64,000 bases of DNA from assembly GCF_004341885.1 (NCBI RefSeq), contig NZ_SLVX01000003.1, forward strand, positions 310,001 through 374,000, given 5' to 3'. The notes under the pieces were generated by a model that ran no database searches, had not been told where the DNA came from, and saw only the letters and a program-made list of their open reading frames with translations. Source of the DNA: Shinella granuli. Lineage in GTDB: Bacteria > Pseudomonadota > Alphaproteobacteria > Rhizobiales > Rhizobiaceae. Shown in pieces: positions 9,063 through 20,875 of this stretch (positions are counted from its first letter, which is position 1; every line of letters starts with the position of its first letter). The position numbers and the translations under genes are program-made.

Positions 9063-11738
9063 ATGAACGACCGGAATGCGCAGCTCCCCCTTCAGGGGCT
9101 GGGATACTACATCCCTGCCATCGTCGTCGCGTTTGCCGCGCTGATCGCCATTTTCCTCGCCGATTCCCAGAAACTGCGGCTGGAGGAGGAGTATCTGCGC
9201 TCCTTCACCACGGAACAGCTCGGCGTCTTGCGCTCGCGCCTCGAAGGCAATATCCAGGGCGACATCAATCTCGTGCAGGGTCTCGTCGCGGCACTCTCGA
9301 CCGAACCCGACATGTCGCCCGGCCGCTTTGCCGATCTTGCCGGGCGCATCTTCCGCAAGGACACGCAACTGCGCAATCTCGCCATCGCGCCCGATTTCGT
9401 GGTCTCGCTCGTCTATCCGGTCAAGGGAAACGAGCGCACCATCGGCCTCGACTATCGCAAGAACGAGCGCCAGCGCGCCGCCGCCATGCAGGTGAAGGCG
9501 CTCGACCGGCTCATCGTCACCGGCCCGGTCGATCTGGTGCAGGGCGGCCGCGGCGTGATTGCCCGCTACCCGATCCATGCAGGGCGGAACAATGCCTTCA
9601 TCGGCATCGCCTCCGCCGTGATCGATCTCGACAAGCTCCTGGCCAACAGCGGCTTCGGCAAGGACCTCGAAATCGCCGTCTCGCTTTCCAGCCGGCCGCA
9701 TGTCGGCGGCGAGGCGCGGACCTTCTTCAGCACGGCCGCGCCCGTCGATGCCGATCCTGTCATCATGATCATCGACATCGGCCATGAAGCCTGGACCATG
9801 TCGGCCACGCCGCTCGGCGGCTGGCATCAGCCTTCTGCCGATCTCGCCTTCTTTCGCGCCGGCCTTGCGCTGCTGGCCGTCATCATCGTCGCCCCCATGT
9901 TCTGGGTCGGGTACCTGATGAAGGACCGCCACCGGCACATCCTGGCGCTCCAGGACCGGGAGGACCGGCTCGAAACCGTCTCGCAGCGCCTGCAGCTCGC
10001 CCTCGACGCCTCCCGGGTAGGCGTGTGGGAGTTTGAGACGGAGACATCGACCCTCACCTGGGACGCGCGCATGCGCGTGCTTTACAACGTGCCGCCCGAC
10101 CAGCCTGTCTGCCGCTACGAGGACTGGCGCGACGCGCTCCATCCCGACGACCTGGAGGAGGCCGAGCGCGTCTTCGCCAACGCCATCGAGGCCGACAGGC
10201 CCTATCTCACGGAATTCCGCGTCCTGACCACAGGCGGCGACATCCGCCATATCCGCGCGCACGGCATGACCTATCGCGCCTCATCAGGCGCAAAACGCAT
10301 CGTCGGCGCCAACTGGGACGTGACGGACGACATTCGCCTGCAGGCCGAACTTCTGGAGGCCAAGCTGACGGCCGAGGCGCAGAACCGGGCACTGGAAGAC
10401 GCCCGCCTGGTGCTGGAGCACAATTCGCTGCACGATGCCCTCACCCAGCTCCCCAACCGGCGCTTCCTCGACCAGCAGCTCGCGCTGGCCGGCATGGGCG
10501 AGGACACCCGCCCCCTCACCCTGCTGCATATCGACCTCGACCGTTTCAAGGACATCAACGACACGCTCGGCCATGCGGCCGGCGACGAGGTGTTGAAACA
10601 GGCCGCCGGCGTGCTGCGCACCCATATCCCGGCGGAGGACTTCATCGCCCGCATCGGCGGCGACGAATTCGTGCTCCTGTCGCGCCGCGACCCGGCAAAG
10701 GCCGATTTCAACGCTCTCTCGGCCCGCCTCATCGAGGCGATCAGCGAGCCGATGGCGATCGAGGGCCATGACTGTCGCATCGGCGCGAGCATCGGCATCG
10801 CCACGCGCAACGATGCGGAAGAATCCGCCGAACAACTACTCGTCAATGCCGATATCGCACTCTACGAAGCCAAGCGGCGGGGCCGCAACCGCGTGGAAGC
10901 ATTCAACGACGAACTGCGCCTGCACACGGTTGAGGTCAAGCGGCTCGGCGACGACATCCTGCGCGGCCTCGAGCAGGGCGAGTTCCACCCCTTCTTCCAG
11001 CCGCAATTTGATGCCGAAACTCTGGAGATCGTCGGCGTCGAGGCGCTGGCGCGCTGGCTGCACCCGACGCGCGGCGTCATCACGCCCGATGTCTTCCTGC
11101 CGGTGGCCGGAAGCCTCAACGTCGTCGCCCGGATCGACGAGGCGATCCTCGACCAGGCACTGTTCCAGGCCATGCGCTGGGAGGGGCAGAACCTCGGCAT
11201 CGCCCGCGTCTCCGTCAACGTCTCCTGCCAGCGCCTGCGTGACGAGGGCCTCCTCGAAAAGCTGCGCGCGATGAACATCCGCCCCGGCTCGCTGACCTTC
11301 GAACTGCTGGAATCGATTTCCTTCGATGCGTTCGACGATGGACTGAAGCAGGCCATCGACGACATCAAGTCCCTCGGCATCGATATCGAGATCGACGATT
11401 TCGGCACCGGCCACGCCTCCATCGTCAGCCTCCTGGAGCTGTCGCCGAAGCGGCTGAAGATCGATCGCCGGCTGGTGCAGCCGCTGCTCGAATCGACCGC
11501 ACAGCAGAGCCTCGTCCGCTCGATCATCGACATCGGCAAGGTGCGCGACATCGAAACGGTCGCGGAAGGCGTCGAAACGCTGGCCCATGCCGAGCTGCTG
11601 CGCGGCCTCGGCTGCCATGTCCTGCAGGGCTATGCCTTCGCCCGGCCGATGGCAGCGGACGATTTCCTCGCCTTCGCCAAGGCGCGGGGCTGGAAGCCGG
11701 CGGACAAGGCCGGGCTCACGACGGCAAGAGCGAGTTGA
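9063..11738 (+). CDS. CHASE-PAS-GGDEF-EAL protein, membrane-bound c-di-GMP enzyme
   Basis: This 891-residue protein makes and/or breaks cyclic di-GMP. Order: membrane helix (about residues 15-35), periplasmic CHASE-type sensor (about 65-255), second helix (about 262-285), PAS fold (about 305-430), GGDEF (about 455-620) and EAL (about 640-880). The GGDEF signature is intact (RIGGDEFVLLS); the RxxD inhibitory site before it is not (position of Arg is Pro), so feedback inhibition is unlikely. The EAL domain keeps EAL, DDFGTG, the Lys of KRLKID and the Glu of AEGVET, so it should be an active phosphodiesterase. ATG 9063 is chosen because the following residues begin the first membrane helix; longer frames run back into paaX. 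Its 3' end overlaps the convergent CofD-like gene by 23 bases. Confidence 0.95.
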   Translation: MNDRNAQLPLQGLGYYIPAIVVAFAALIAIFLADSQKLRLEEEYLRSFTTEQLGVLRSRLEGNIQGDINLVQGLVAALSTEPDMSPGRFADLAGRIFRKDTQLRNLAIAPDFVVSLVYPVKGNERTIGLDYRKNERQRAAAMQVKALDRLIVTGPVDLVQGGRGVIARYPIHAGRNNAFIGIASAVIDLDKLLANSGFGKDLEIAVSLSSRPHVGGEARTFFSTAAPVDADPVIMIIDIGHEAWTMSATPLGGWHQPSADLAFFRAGLALLAVIIVAPMFWVGYLMKDRHRHILALQDREDRLETVSQRLQLALDASRVGVWEFETETSTLTWDARMRVLYNVPPDQPVCRYEDWRDALHPDDLEEAERVFANAIEADRPYLTEFRVLTTGGDIRHIRAHGMTYRASSGAKRIVGANWDVTDDIRLQAELLEAKLTAEAQNRALEDARLVLEHNSLHDALTQLPNRRFLDQQLALAGMGEDTRPLTLLHIDLDRFKDINDTLGHAAGDEVLKQAAGVLRTHIPAEDFIARIGGDEFVLLSRRDPAKADFNALSARLIEAISEPMAIEGHDCRIGASIGIATRNDAEESAEQLLVNADIALYEAKRRGRNRVEAFNDELRLHTVEVKRLGDDILRGLEQGEFHPFFQPQFDAETLEIVGVEALARWLHPTRGVITPDVFLPVAGSLNVVARIDEAILDQALFQAMRWEGQNLGIARVSVNVSCQRLRDEGLLEKLRAMNIRPGSLTFELLESISFDAFDDGLKQAIDDIKSLGIDIEIDDFGTGHASIVSLLELSPKRLKIDRRLVQPLLESTAQQSLVRSIIDIGKVRDIETVAEGVETLAHAELLRGLGCHVLQGYAFARPMAADDFLAFAKARGWKPADKAGLTTARAS

Positions 11739-12858
11739 GCATATCAGCGACGGCCCGGCCGTCATGCTGGCCGCGCTGCCAGGGATCCTCGAATTCGCCG
11801 ATCACCCGCTCCATGCCGAGCCGTGCCCCCACCTCCTCCAGCGGACCGTTGCCGAGATAGGCGAAGGGCCCGACGGTCTTCTCGAAGGGCAGGGGCTGGT
11901 GGTTCGCCAGGACATGGGTGAAGGGTCGCGCATCCGCCCCCTCCTGCCGCCGCCAGAGCGTCGTGGCGATTTCCAGCATGCGTGCCACATCGAGCCCGCG
12001 GGTCTCCCGGCATTGCAGCATGTTGCCGATGAAGATGCGGCGGGCGTGCCCGTTGCGCGCAATGGCCGGCACGATGCCCTCGACGAGGAAGTGCGGCAGG
12101 ACGCTGGTGAAGAAGCTGCCCGGTCCGAAGACGATGGCATCGGCGCTTTCGAGGCTTTCGAGCACCGCCTCGTTGGCCGGCACCGCGGCACCGTTCCGGC
12201 CGGACAGCGCGATGTCGCGGATGCCGATATCGCTCGCCGCATCGTCGAGCGCGGTCACCCTGTGCTGCCCTTCGACACGGGTGCCGTCGTTCAGCACGGC
12301 GGACAGATCGACCCCGTCGGCCGCCGTGGACGGCCAGACATGGCCGGTGATGTCGCAGAGCTTGCGGAAGACGAAGATGGCGGTGTTGATGTCGCTGTTA
12401 TGGGCAAGATGCGCGCCCGTCAGGATGAAATTGCCGATGCTGCCGTTGCGGAAATCGAAATCCGCGCCGATCGCCGCGCGAAAGGTGCGCAGGTAATTGA
12501 GGATCGCGCCGCGCAGGCCCGGCTCCATGCGTTCCAGGAGCGGGTGGCAGCCTTCGGCATAGAGCGCAAATTCGGTGCGGGCGTCGTCTTCCGTCCCGCT
12601 GGTCATGCGCGCATTGCAGACCTTGACGACATCGCCCGCCCGCCCCTCGCCATGCGCCATGGTCATCAGCGCCTGACGGATGTCGCCGACCGCAAGCACA
12701 CCGAGGGTGTCGCGGATGATCTTCGAACTGCCGCCGCTATCCCAGGCCGGCACGATGCGCGTCAGCCGCACCGGCTTGGAAAGCAGCGCCAGATTGGTCG
12801 TGCGGCACGCGGTGCCGCCCGAAAAGAGCACGATATGCGGCAAGCGGCCCTCGGCCAT
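11716..12858 (-). CDS. CofD/YvcK-family protein at the end of the opp operon
   Basis: The 380-residue protein belongs to the CofD/YvcK family (2-phospho-L-lactate transferase fold). It begins with an N-terminal FSGGTACRTT loop in place of the usual GGGTG nucleotide loop. Later family blocks include HNSDINTAIFVFRKLCDITGHVWPS region residues and the glycine-rich VFGPGSFFTSVLPHFLV segment. In bacteria without F420, such proteins (YvcK) bind UDP-sugars and influence central metabolism or the cell wall. It starts 15 bases after the peptide-type ABC ATPase gene with GGAGATCGG before its ATG, so it is probably co-transcribed. Its biochemical activity is unknown. Confidence 0.8.
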   Translation of the reverse strand: MAEGRLPHIVLFSGGTACRTTNLALLSKPVRLTRIVPAWDSGGSSKIIRDTLGVLAVGDIRQALMTMAHGEGRAGDVVKVCNARMTSGTEDDARTEFALYAEGCHPLLERMEPGLRGAILNYLRTFRAAIGADFDFRNGSIGNFILTGAHLAHNSDINTAIFVFRKLCDITGHVWPSTAADGVDLSAVLNDGTRVEGQHRVTALDDAASDIGIRDIALSGRNGAAVPANEAVLESLESADAIVFGPGSFFTSVLPHFLVEGIVPAIARNGHARRIFIGNMLQCRETRGLDVARMLEIATTLWRRQEGADARPFTHVLANHQPLPFEKTVGPFAYLGNGPLEEVGARLGMERVIGEFEDPWQRGQHDGRAVADMLNSLLPS

Positions 12859-12873
12859 CCGATCTCCTGATGC

Positions 12874-14490
<1,617 letters not shown>

Positions 14491-14491
14491 G

Positions 14492-15622
14492 TCAGCGATC
14501 CTTCGGGTCGAATGCGTCGCGCAGGCCGTCGCCGACGAAGTTCAGCGAGAAGAGCGTGACGACGAAGAAGATGGCGGGGAAGATGAGCAGCCAGGGCGCG
14601 GACTGGATGTTGTTCGCGCCTTCCGCAATCAGCGAGCCCCAGCTCGTCAGCGGCGCCTGCACGCCGAGGCCGAGGAAGGAGAGGAAGCTTTCGAGCAGGA
14701 TCACCTTGGGCACGATGACCGTGACGAAGATGACGACCGGGCCGATCGTGTTGGGAATGACATGCCGGCGGATGATCTGCCAGTCCGTCAGGCCCAGGGC
14801 CTCCGCCGCACCGATGAATTCACGGCGCTTCAGCGACAGCGTCTGGCCGCGCACGATGCGGGCCATGTCGAGCCACTCCACCGCACCGATGACGATGAAG
14901 ATCAGGACGAAGCTGCGCCCGAAGAAGACGACGAGCACCACGACGAGGAAGACGAAGGGCAGCGAGTAGAGGATCTCGACGAAGCGCATCATCACGTTGT
15001 CGACGCGCCCGCCCATGTAGCCCGAGATCGCGCCGTAGACGACGCCGATGCCGAGCGAGACGAGGCTGGCGAGAAGTCCGACGGCAATCGAGATCTGCCC
15101 GCCGAGCATGACGCGCGCCATGAGGTCGCGCCCGTTGGTATCCGTGCCGAACAGGAAATATTCCCGGTCGACGACGCCCGAAAGCGTCAGCTTGCGGCCC
15201 TCGTCCTCGCTCGTGACGACCGCGGTCTTGTCGAACTCGTTGGCCCGGTCGAAATAGCGCGTCGTGCGCGGATCGATCGGGTCCTTCGCGGTGATGATGG
15301 CGGTGAAGCTTTCGCCTTCGACGGTAAAGGACTGGAGCTCGACGCGAGCGCGGGTCGCAACGCCCTCCATCGCCTCCTCCAGCGTGTCCTCACCCGGCCG
15401 CGGCTCGAGGCTCGGCGGGATCGTCACATAGGAAGAGAAGACCTGATCGTAGCTGTGGCTGATGAAGAAGGGGCCGAAGAAGGAGAAGCAGGCGATCAGC
15501 ACCAGCATCACGGAGCCGACCATGGCCGGGCGGTTGCGGCGGAAGCGCATGACGGCGAGCTGGAAGAGGCTGCGGCCCTTCACCTCGTTCTCGGGCATGG
15601 GGGAAACGACGGCATCAGTCAT
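14492..15622 (-). CDS. oppC: OppC-type permease of the peptide ABC importer
   Basis: This inner-membrane permease (376 residues) has the OppC N-terminal cytoplasmic segment, a first membrane helix, a long periplasmic insert of about 130 residues and five further helices. The EAA-type loop reads EALGLTDWQIIRRHVIPN. The large insert is typical of oligopeptide rather than small-dipeptide permeases. ATG 15622 is chosen because CGAGGGTT lies upstream and it overlaps the oppB stop by eight bases; an in-frame ATG at 15649 would add nine residues. Confidence 0.92.
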   Translation of the reverse strand: MTDAVVSPMPENEVKGRSLFQLAVMRFRRNRPAMVGSVMLVLIACFSFFGPFFISHSYDQVFSSYVTIPPSLEPRPGEDTLEEAMEGVATRARVELQSFTVEGESFTAIITAKDPIDPRTTRYFDRANEFDKTAVVTSEDEGRKLTLSGVVDREYFLFGTDTNGRDLMARVMLGGQISIAVGLLASLVSLGIGVVYGAISGYMGGRVDNVMMRFVEILYSLPFVFLVVVLVVFFGRSFVLIFIVIGAVEWLDMARIVRGQTLSLKRREFIGAAEALGLTDWQIIRRHVIPNTIGPVVIFVTVIVPKVILLESFLSFLGLGVQAPLTSWGSLIAEGANNIQSAPWLLIFPAIFFVVTLFSLNFVGDGLRDAFDPKDR

Positions 15623-16538
15623 GGCGAACCCTCGGATCGAGCAGGCCATAGAGAATGTCGACCAGCAGATTGAAGACGATGACGAAGATGGCGATCAGCA
15701 CGACGGTGCCCATGACGAGCGTATAGTCGCGATTGATCGCCCCGAGCACGAAATAGCGCCCGACGCCGGGAATGGTGAAGATCGTCTCGACCACGGCGGA
15801 GCCGGTCAGGAGAGCGGCCGCGCAGGGCGCGAGATAGGAGACGATCGGCAGCATGGCGCCACGCATGGCGTGCACGACGACCACCGATTTTGCCGGCAGG
15901 CCATAGGCCCGCGCGGTGCGGATATGGTCCGTGCGCAGGGCTTCGATCATCGAGCCGCGGGTCAGCCGCGCGAAGACCGCAAGCTGCGGCAGGGCGAGCG
16001 CGATCATCGGCAGGATGAGGAAGCGCAGCGACCCGTCACCCCAGCCGCCGGCCGGCAGCCAGGCGAGCACGATGGCGAAAATCAGCGTCAAGACCGGACC
16101 AACGACGAAGTTCGGCACCGTGACGCCGATCGTCGCCACCGACATGACGGCGAAATCGATCGCGCTGTTCTGGCGCAGCGCCGCGATCGTGCCGACGATG
16201 ACGCCGCCGACGAGCGCGAGCAACAACGCATAGAAGCCGAGCTCGACCGAATAGGGCAGCCCCTTGCCGATCAGCTCGGCGACGGAATTGTCCTTGTAGA
16301 TGTAGCTCGGCCCGAAATCGCCGGTGACGGCGTTGCCCATATAGGTGAGGTACTGTCGCCAGAGCGGCTGATCGAGCTGGTAGGCCCGCATCAGGTTTTC
16401 CATCGTGGCGGGCGGTAGAGGGCGTTCGAGGTTGAACGGACCGCCGGGCGCAAAGCGCATGAGAAAGAACGAAATGGTGACGACGATGAATAGCGTCGGC
16501 ACGGCGCTTGCGAGGCGCCGCAGAACGAAGGCAAGCAT
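15615..16538 (-). CDS. oppB: OppB-type permease of the peptide ABC importer
   Basis: A 307-residue inner-membrane protein with the conserved OppB N-terminus (MLAFVLRRLASAVPTLF), six predicted helices and the coupling loop around TARAYGLPAKSVVVVHAMR. The C-terminal IPGVGRYFVLGAINRDY and LVDILYGLLDPRVR blocks are family hallmarks. It lies downstream of the binding-protein gene, separated by a hairpin. Confidence 0.95.
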   Translation of the reverse strand: MLAFVLRRLASAVPTLFIVVTISFFLMRFAPGGPFNLERPLPPATMENLMRAYQLDQPLWRQYLTYMGNAVTGDFGPSYIYKDNSVAELIGKGLPYSVELGFYALLLALVGGVIVGTIAALRQNSAIDFAVMSVATIGVTVPNFVVGPVLTLIFAIVLAWLPAGGWGDGSLRFLILPMIALALPQLAVFARLTRGSMIEALRTDHIRTARAYGLPAKSVVVVHAMRGAMLPIVSYLAPCAAALLTGSAVVETIFTIPGVGRYFVLGAINRDYTLVMGTVVLIAIFVIVFNLLVDILYGLLDPRVRHD

Positions 16539-16561
16539 GACCAGGTCTCCCCAGATACGAA

Positions 16562-16589
16562 AGTGCGCGGCCTCAACAGGCCGCGCACT
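16562..16589 (-). terminator. Intercistronic hairpin between oppA and oppB
   Basis: AGTGCGCGGCCT and its exact reverse complement (16578-16589) form a 12-pair stem with the 4-base loop CAAC, starting 9 bases after the oppA stop. No U-run follows in the direction of oppB, so partial termination or 3'-end protection of oppA mRNA fits better than full stop. Confidence 0.75.
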
Positions 16590-16598
16590 GACGTCGGA

Positions 16599-18194
16599 TC
16601 ATTCCGAAACGCTGAGGAAGCGGCTCAGGTGCTGGTTGGCGGCATTGTCATGCCAGCCCTGAACCTTGCTGGAGACGAGCCACAGGTCGGCCTGCGTCAG
16701 AAACGGCGCGATCGGCTGTTCCTTCATGAGGAGGGCTTCCGCCTCGTGCAGGACCTTGGCGCGTGCCGCCGGATCCTGCTCCTCATAGGACTGCTTCATG
16801 AGCGCGTCGTATTCCGCATTCTCGAACTTGCCGTAGTTGAAGGTCTTGTTGGTGCTGACGCTGAGCGCCAGGAAGTTCTCCGCATCCGCATAGTCGGCGA
16901 CCCAGCCGGCCCGCGCCACGTTGAACGCGCCACCTTCCTGCAGGTAGGCGTAATGCGAGGAGACGTCGAGATTCACCATCGAGACGTCCGCGCCGAAGGT
17001 GTTCTTCCACATGTCGGCAACGGCCGTCGCCACGCGCTCGTGGTTCGGGTTGGTGTTGTAGCGGATCTCGATCTTCAGCGGCTTGCCGCCCTCGCCGTAG
17101 CCGGCTTCCTTCATCAGCTTGAGCGCCTCGTCCTCGCGGTCGAGCTGGGAGAGTGCGCCGAAATCGGCGGTCGCCGGCTCGTAGCCTTCCATGCCCGGGG
17201 GCACCATGGAGTAGGCCGGGAGCTGCGAGCCCGAGTAGATTTCCTTGGCCAGGAAGTCGCGGTCGACGGCCATGGAAAGTGCCCGGCGCACGCGAACGTC
17301 GCTATAGGGCTCCTGGCGGGTGTCGAAGGCGTAGTAATAGGTCGCAAGCGTCGGCGAGACGTGGACCTGCTCGCCATAGCTCGCCTTCAGGCGCTCGATC
17401 TGGTCGGCGGAGAAGTTGTAGACGAGGTCCATTTCCTTCGCTTCGAAGCGGCGGACCGAAGCGGCCTGGTCGTCGATCGGGTAGAAGATGACCTTGTCGA
17501 GCTTGACGTTGGCGGCATCCCAGTAGTTGGGGTTCTTCTCGACGACGAGGTTGTCGTTCGGCACATGGCTGGCGAGCTTGAAGGCGCCGTTGGAGACCAT
17601 CACGCCGGGCTTCACGAAATCCGCGCCGTTCTTCTCGACGCTGGCCTTGGAGACCGGCAGCGCCGTCTGGTGCGCGAGCAGTTCGAGGAAGAAGGGCGTC
17701 GGGCGCTCCAGCGTCACTTCCAGCGTCGTGGCATCGACCGCCTTGACGCCGAGCTGGTCGAGGCCGGCCTCGCCCTTGTTGACCTTTTCCGCATTCTTGA
17801 TCGGATAGAGGATGTTGGCGTAGCCGGCCGCGGTCTTCGGGTCCTCCACGCGGGTGAAGGAGAAGACGAAGTCCTCCGCCGTCACCGGGGAACCGTCCGA
17901 CCATTTCGCGTCGCCGCGCAGCTTGAACGTGTAGACCGTGCCATCATCGGAGATGGTCCAGCTTTCCGCCGCACCGGGCACGATCTTGCCCGAGGCGTCA
18001 TAGATGGTCAGGCCTTCGTAAAGGTCCTTGAGGATGAACTCTTCGATGTTGATGGAAGTGTGCGCCTGGTCGAGGGTCTGCGGTTCGCCCGCATTGCCGC
18101 GGTGAAGCACCGTTTCCGCCAATACAGGGCTGGCGCCCAGCAGGATTGCGCCTGCAAGAAGAGCCGCACGAAAGCCAACGAGTCTGTTTGCCAT
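16599..18194 (-). CDS. oppA: OppA-type oligopeptide-binding protein (SBP family 5)
   Basis: This periplasmic binding protein (531 residues) begins with a clear signal peptide ending in SPVLAETV (cleavage after about residue 26). It contains SBP_5 family blocks such as GEPQTLDQAHTSIN, FKLRGDAKWSDGSPVTAEDFVFS and ADYADAENFLAL. It supplies peptides to the OppB/C and fused ATPase downstream. GGGGAAGGAAAAC precedes ATG 18194. It is divergent from the cystine-type binding protein across a 279-base promoter region. Confidence 0.95.
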   Translation of the reverse strand: MANRLVGFRAALLAGAILLGASPVLAETVLHRGNAGEPQTLDQAHTSINIEEFILKDLYEGLTIYDASGKIVPGAAESWTISDDGTVYTFKLRGDAKWSDGSPVTAEDFVFSFTRVEDPKTAAGYANILYPIKNAEKVNKGEAGLDQLGVKAVDATTLEVTLERPTPFFLELLAHQTALPVSKASVEKNGADFVKPGVMVSNGAFKLASHVPNDNLVVEKNPNYWDAANVKLDKVIFYPIDDQAASVRRFEAKEMDLVYNFSADQIERLKASYGEQVHVSPTLATYYYAFDTRQEPYSDVRVRRALSMAVDRDFLAKEIYSGSQLPAYSMVPPGMEGYEPATADFGALSQLDREDEALKLMKEAGYGEGGKPLKIEIRYNTNPNHERVATAVADMWKNTFGADVSMVNLDVSSHYAYLQEGGAFNVARAGWVADYADAENFLALSVSTNKTFNYGKFENAEYDALMKQSYEEQDPAARAKVLHEAEALLMKEQPIAPFLTQADLWLVSSKVQGWHDNAANQHLSRFLSVSE

Positions 18195-18473
18195 TTTGTT
18201 TTCCTTCCCCGGTTGTTATTTTGGGTGCGACATCAATTGTCCCTGTTTGCGAACTTGGCAAGCCCCTAAAAACACGAAATTCACAAAGATCGCAGCCCCC
18301 TCGGAAGGTCCGATTTTTCAAGCGAAATGCGCTCTTCTTCGCTGGAAGACAGCGAAAAATGAGAAAAATATTTGCATTTGCCGTTTTTATTCGCAGTTTT
18401 CTACCCATCGTTTTGCACCGATTTCTGCGATCTATCGCCCATCGAACACTTGAGCCAGAAACGGAGTTCCAAG
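18195..18473. promoter_or_regulatory. Divergent promoter region oppA / cystine-type operon
   Basis: This gap is clearly AT-richer than its surroundings, with several T- and A-runs and a stretch GAAAAATATTTGCATTTGCC near 18355-18384. A perfect 7-pair inverted repeat TTCGCTG-gaaga-CAGCGAA lies at 18338-18356. It should hold both divergent promoters; I cannot assign -35/-10 elements with confidence. Confidence 0.5.
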
Positions 18474-19247
18474 ATGAACTGGTTGAAGACCCTCGCCGCC
18501 GCTGCGGCACTCCAGGCCGCCATCCTCGCCCCAGCCCATGCAGGCGAGAACCTCGCAGCCGTGCAGGCCGCCGGCGCGCTGAAGATCGGCACCGAAGGCA
18601 CCTATGCGCCCTTCACCTACCACGACACCGACGGCAAGCTGGTCGGCTTCGACGTCGAGATCGGCGAGGCCATCGCCGCAAAGCTCGGCGTCAAGGCGGA
18701 GTTCCTGGAAGGCAAGTGGGACGGCCTGATCGCCGGCCTCGACGCCAACCGCTACGACGCCGTGATCAACCAGGTCGGCATCACCGAGGCACGCAAGCAG
18801 AAATACGACTTCTCCGAGCCCTATATCGCTTCCAAGGCCGTGCTGATCGTGCGCGCCGACGACGACAGCATCAAGGGTTTCGCCGACCTCAAGGGCAAGA
18901 AGTCCGCCCAGTCGCTGACCTCCAATTTCGGCAAGATCGCTGAAGGCGCCGGCGCCGAACTCGTCGGCACGGACGGTTTCGACCAGTCGATCCAGCTCGT
19001 CCTGACCGGCCGCGCCGACGCGACGATCAACGACAGCCTGTCCTTCCTCGACTTCAAGAAGCACAAGCCCGACGCCAATGTGAAGATCGCCGCCGAACAG
19101 GAAAATGCCGACTATTCCGGCGTGATCATCCGCAAGGGCGAGCCGGAGCTTCTGGAAGCGATCAACAAGGCGCTGGCCGAGATCAAGGCCGACGGCACCT
19201 ACCAGGCGATCTCGGACAAGTATTTCGGCCAGGACGTCTCGAAGTAA
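18474..19247 (+). CDS. Cystine-type amino-acid-binding protein (TcyJ/FliY-like)
   Basis: A 257-residue SBP family 3 protein with a signal peptide (to about residue 22, LAPAHAGEN). The stretch EGTYAPFTY, KWDGLIAGLDANRYDAVINQV and RKQKYDFSEPY closely follows E. coli FliY/TcyJ, the L-cystine-binding protein, so cystine is the favoured ligand. ATG 18474 is preceded by ACGGAGTTCCAAG; the open frame starts earlier but the signal peptide fixes this start. It heads a three-gene operon with the permease and ATPase. Confidence 0.88.
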   Translation: MNWLKTLAAAAALQAAILAPAHAGENLAAVQAAGALKIGTEGTYAPFTYHDTDGKLVGFDVEIGEAIAAKLGVKAEFLEGKWDGLIAGLDANRYDAVINQVGITEARKQKYDFSEPYIASKAVLIVRADDDSIKGFADLKGKKSAQSLTSNFGKIAEGAGAELVGTDGFDQSIQLVLTGRADATINDSLSFLDFKKHKPDANVKIAAEQENADYSGVIIRKGEPELLEAINKALAEIKADGTYQAISDKYFGQDVSK

Positions 19248-19306
19248 TTCCTGCCGGGGGACCGCTTCGCGGCGACCTCGTCCTCGACTATAGATAAAAC
19301 CATGAC

Positions 19307-19330
19307 CTGGCCGGGGATCACCCCGGCCAG
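19307..19330 (+). terminator. Intercistronic hairpin after the cystine-type binding-protein gene
   Basis: CTGGCCGGGG-atca-CCCCGGCCAG is a perfect 10-pair stem with a 4-base loop in the 105-base gap between the binding-protein and permease genes. No U-run follows; likely a partial terminator or mRNA-stabilising structure. Confidence 0.7.
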
Positions 19331-19352
19331 CCGCATTTCCGGAGGTTTGCCC

Positions 19353-20029
19353 GTGCCGCCGTGGCTTCAACTGATGCTGGATTCGCTTGTCCCCCTGCTG
19401 TGGGCCGCGCTCGTCTTCACCATTCCGCTCACCTTGCTCTCCTTCCTGCTCGGGCTGACGCTCGGCCTCGTCACGGCCATCGCGCGGCTGTTCGGGCCGC
19501 GCCCGCTCGTCGCCGTCGCCCGCTTCTATGTCTGGGTGATCCGCGGCACGCCGCTGCTGGTGCAGCTCTTCGTCATCTTCTACGGCCTGCCGAGCATCGG
19601 CATCCTGCTCGACGCCTTCCCGGCCGCGCTCATCGGCTTCACGCTGAATGTCGGGGCCTACAGCTCCGAGATCATCCGCGCCGTCATCGCCTCCGTGCCG
19701 CGCGGCCAGTGGGAGGCGGCCTATTCGATCGGCATGAGCTGGACGCAGGCCATGCGCCGCACCATCCTGCCGCAGGCGACCCGCGTCGCCGTGCCGCCGC
19801 TGTCCAACACCTTCATCTCGCTGGTGAAGGACACCTCGCTTGCCGCCGCCATCACCGTGCCGGAACTCTTCCAGACGGCGCAGCGCATCGTCGCCACGAC
19901 CTACGAGCCGCTGATCCTCTATATCGAGGCTGCGCTGATCTATCTCGCGCTCAGTTCCGTTCTGTCGGCCCTGCAGGTCCGGCTGGAAAGGCGCTTCGCC
20001 CGCTATGGCGGCTTCCTGGAGGCCCGCAC

Positions 20030-20033
<4 letters not shown>
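19353..20033 (+). CDS. Polar amino-acid ABC permease (TcyL/YecS-like)
   Basis: This 226-residue His/Glu/Gln/Arg-type permease has five or so membrane helices, the VIRGTPLLVQLFVIFYGLP block and the EAA loop EAAYSIGMSWTQAMRRTILP. I chose GTG 19353 because GGAGG lies at 19341-19345 with good spacing and it gives the normal family length; an ATG at 19302 would place translation through the hairpin. Its stop overlaps the ATPase start (ATGA). Confidence 0.92.
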
Positions 20034-20788
<755 letters not shown>

Positions 20789-20791
<3 letters not shown>

Positions 20792-20807
20792 GGTGCACGC
20801 CACCTCA
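20789..20807 (+). terminator. Hairpin at the end of the cystine-type operon
   Basis: TGAGGTG-cacgc-CACCTCA forms a perfect 7-pair stem that starts in the stop codon of the ATPase gene. It is short and lacks a U-run, so it is only a candidate terminator. Confidence 0.45.
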
Positions 20808-20875
20808 CGTTACGGTAGCAAGGAATTCCGGTTCGCGGCAGTTGCATCAAACAGGCGATTCAAGCACAGTGACGG

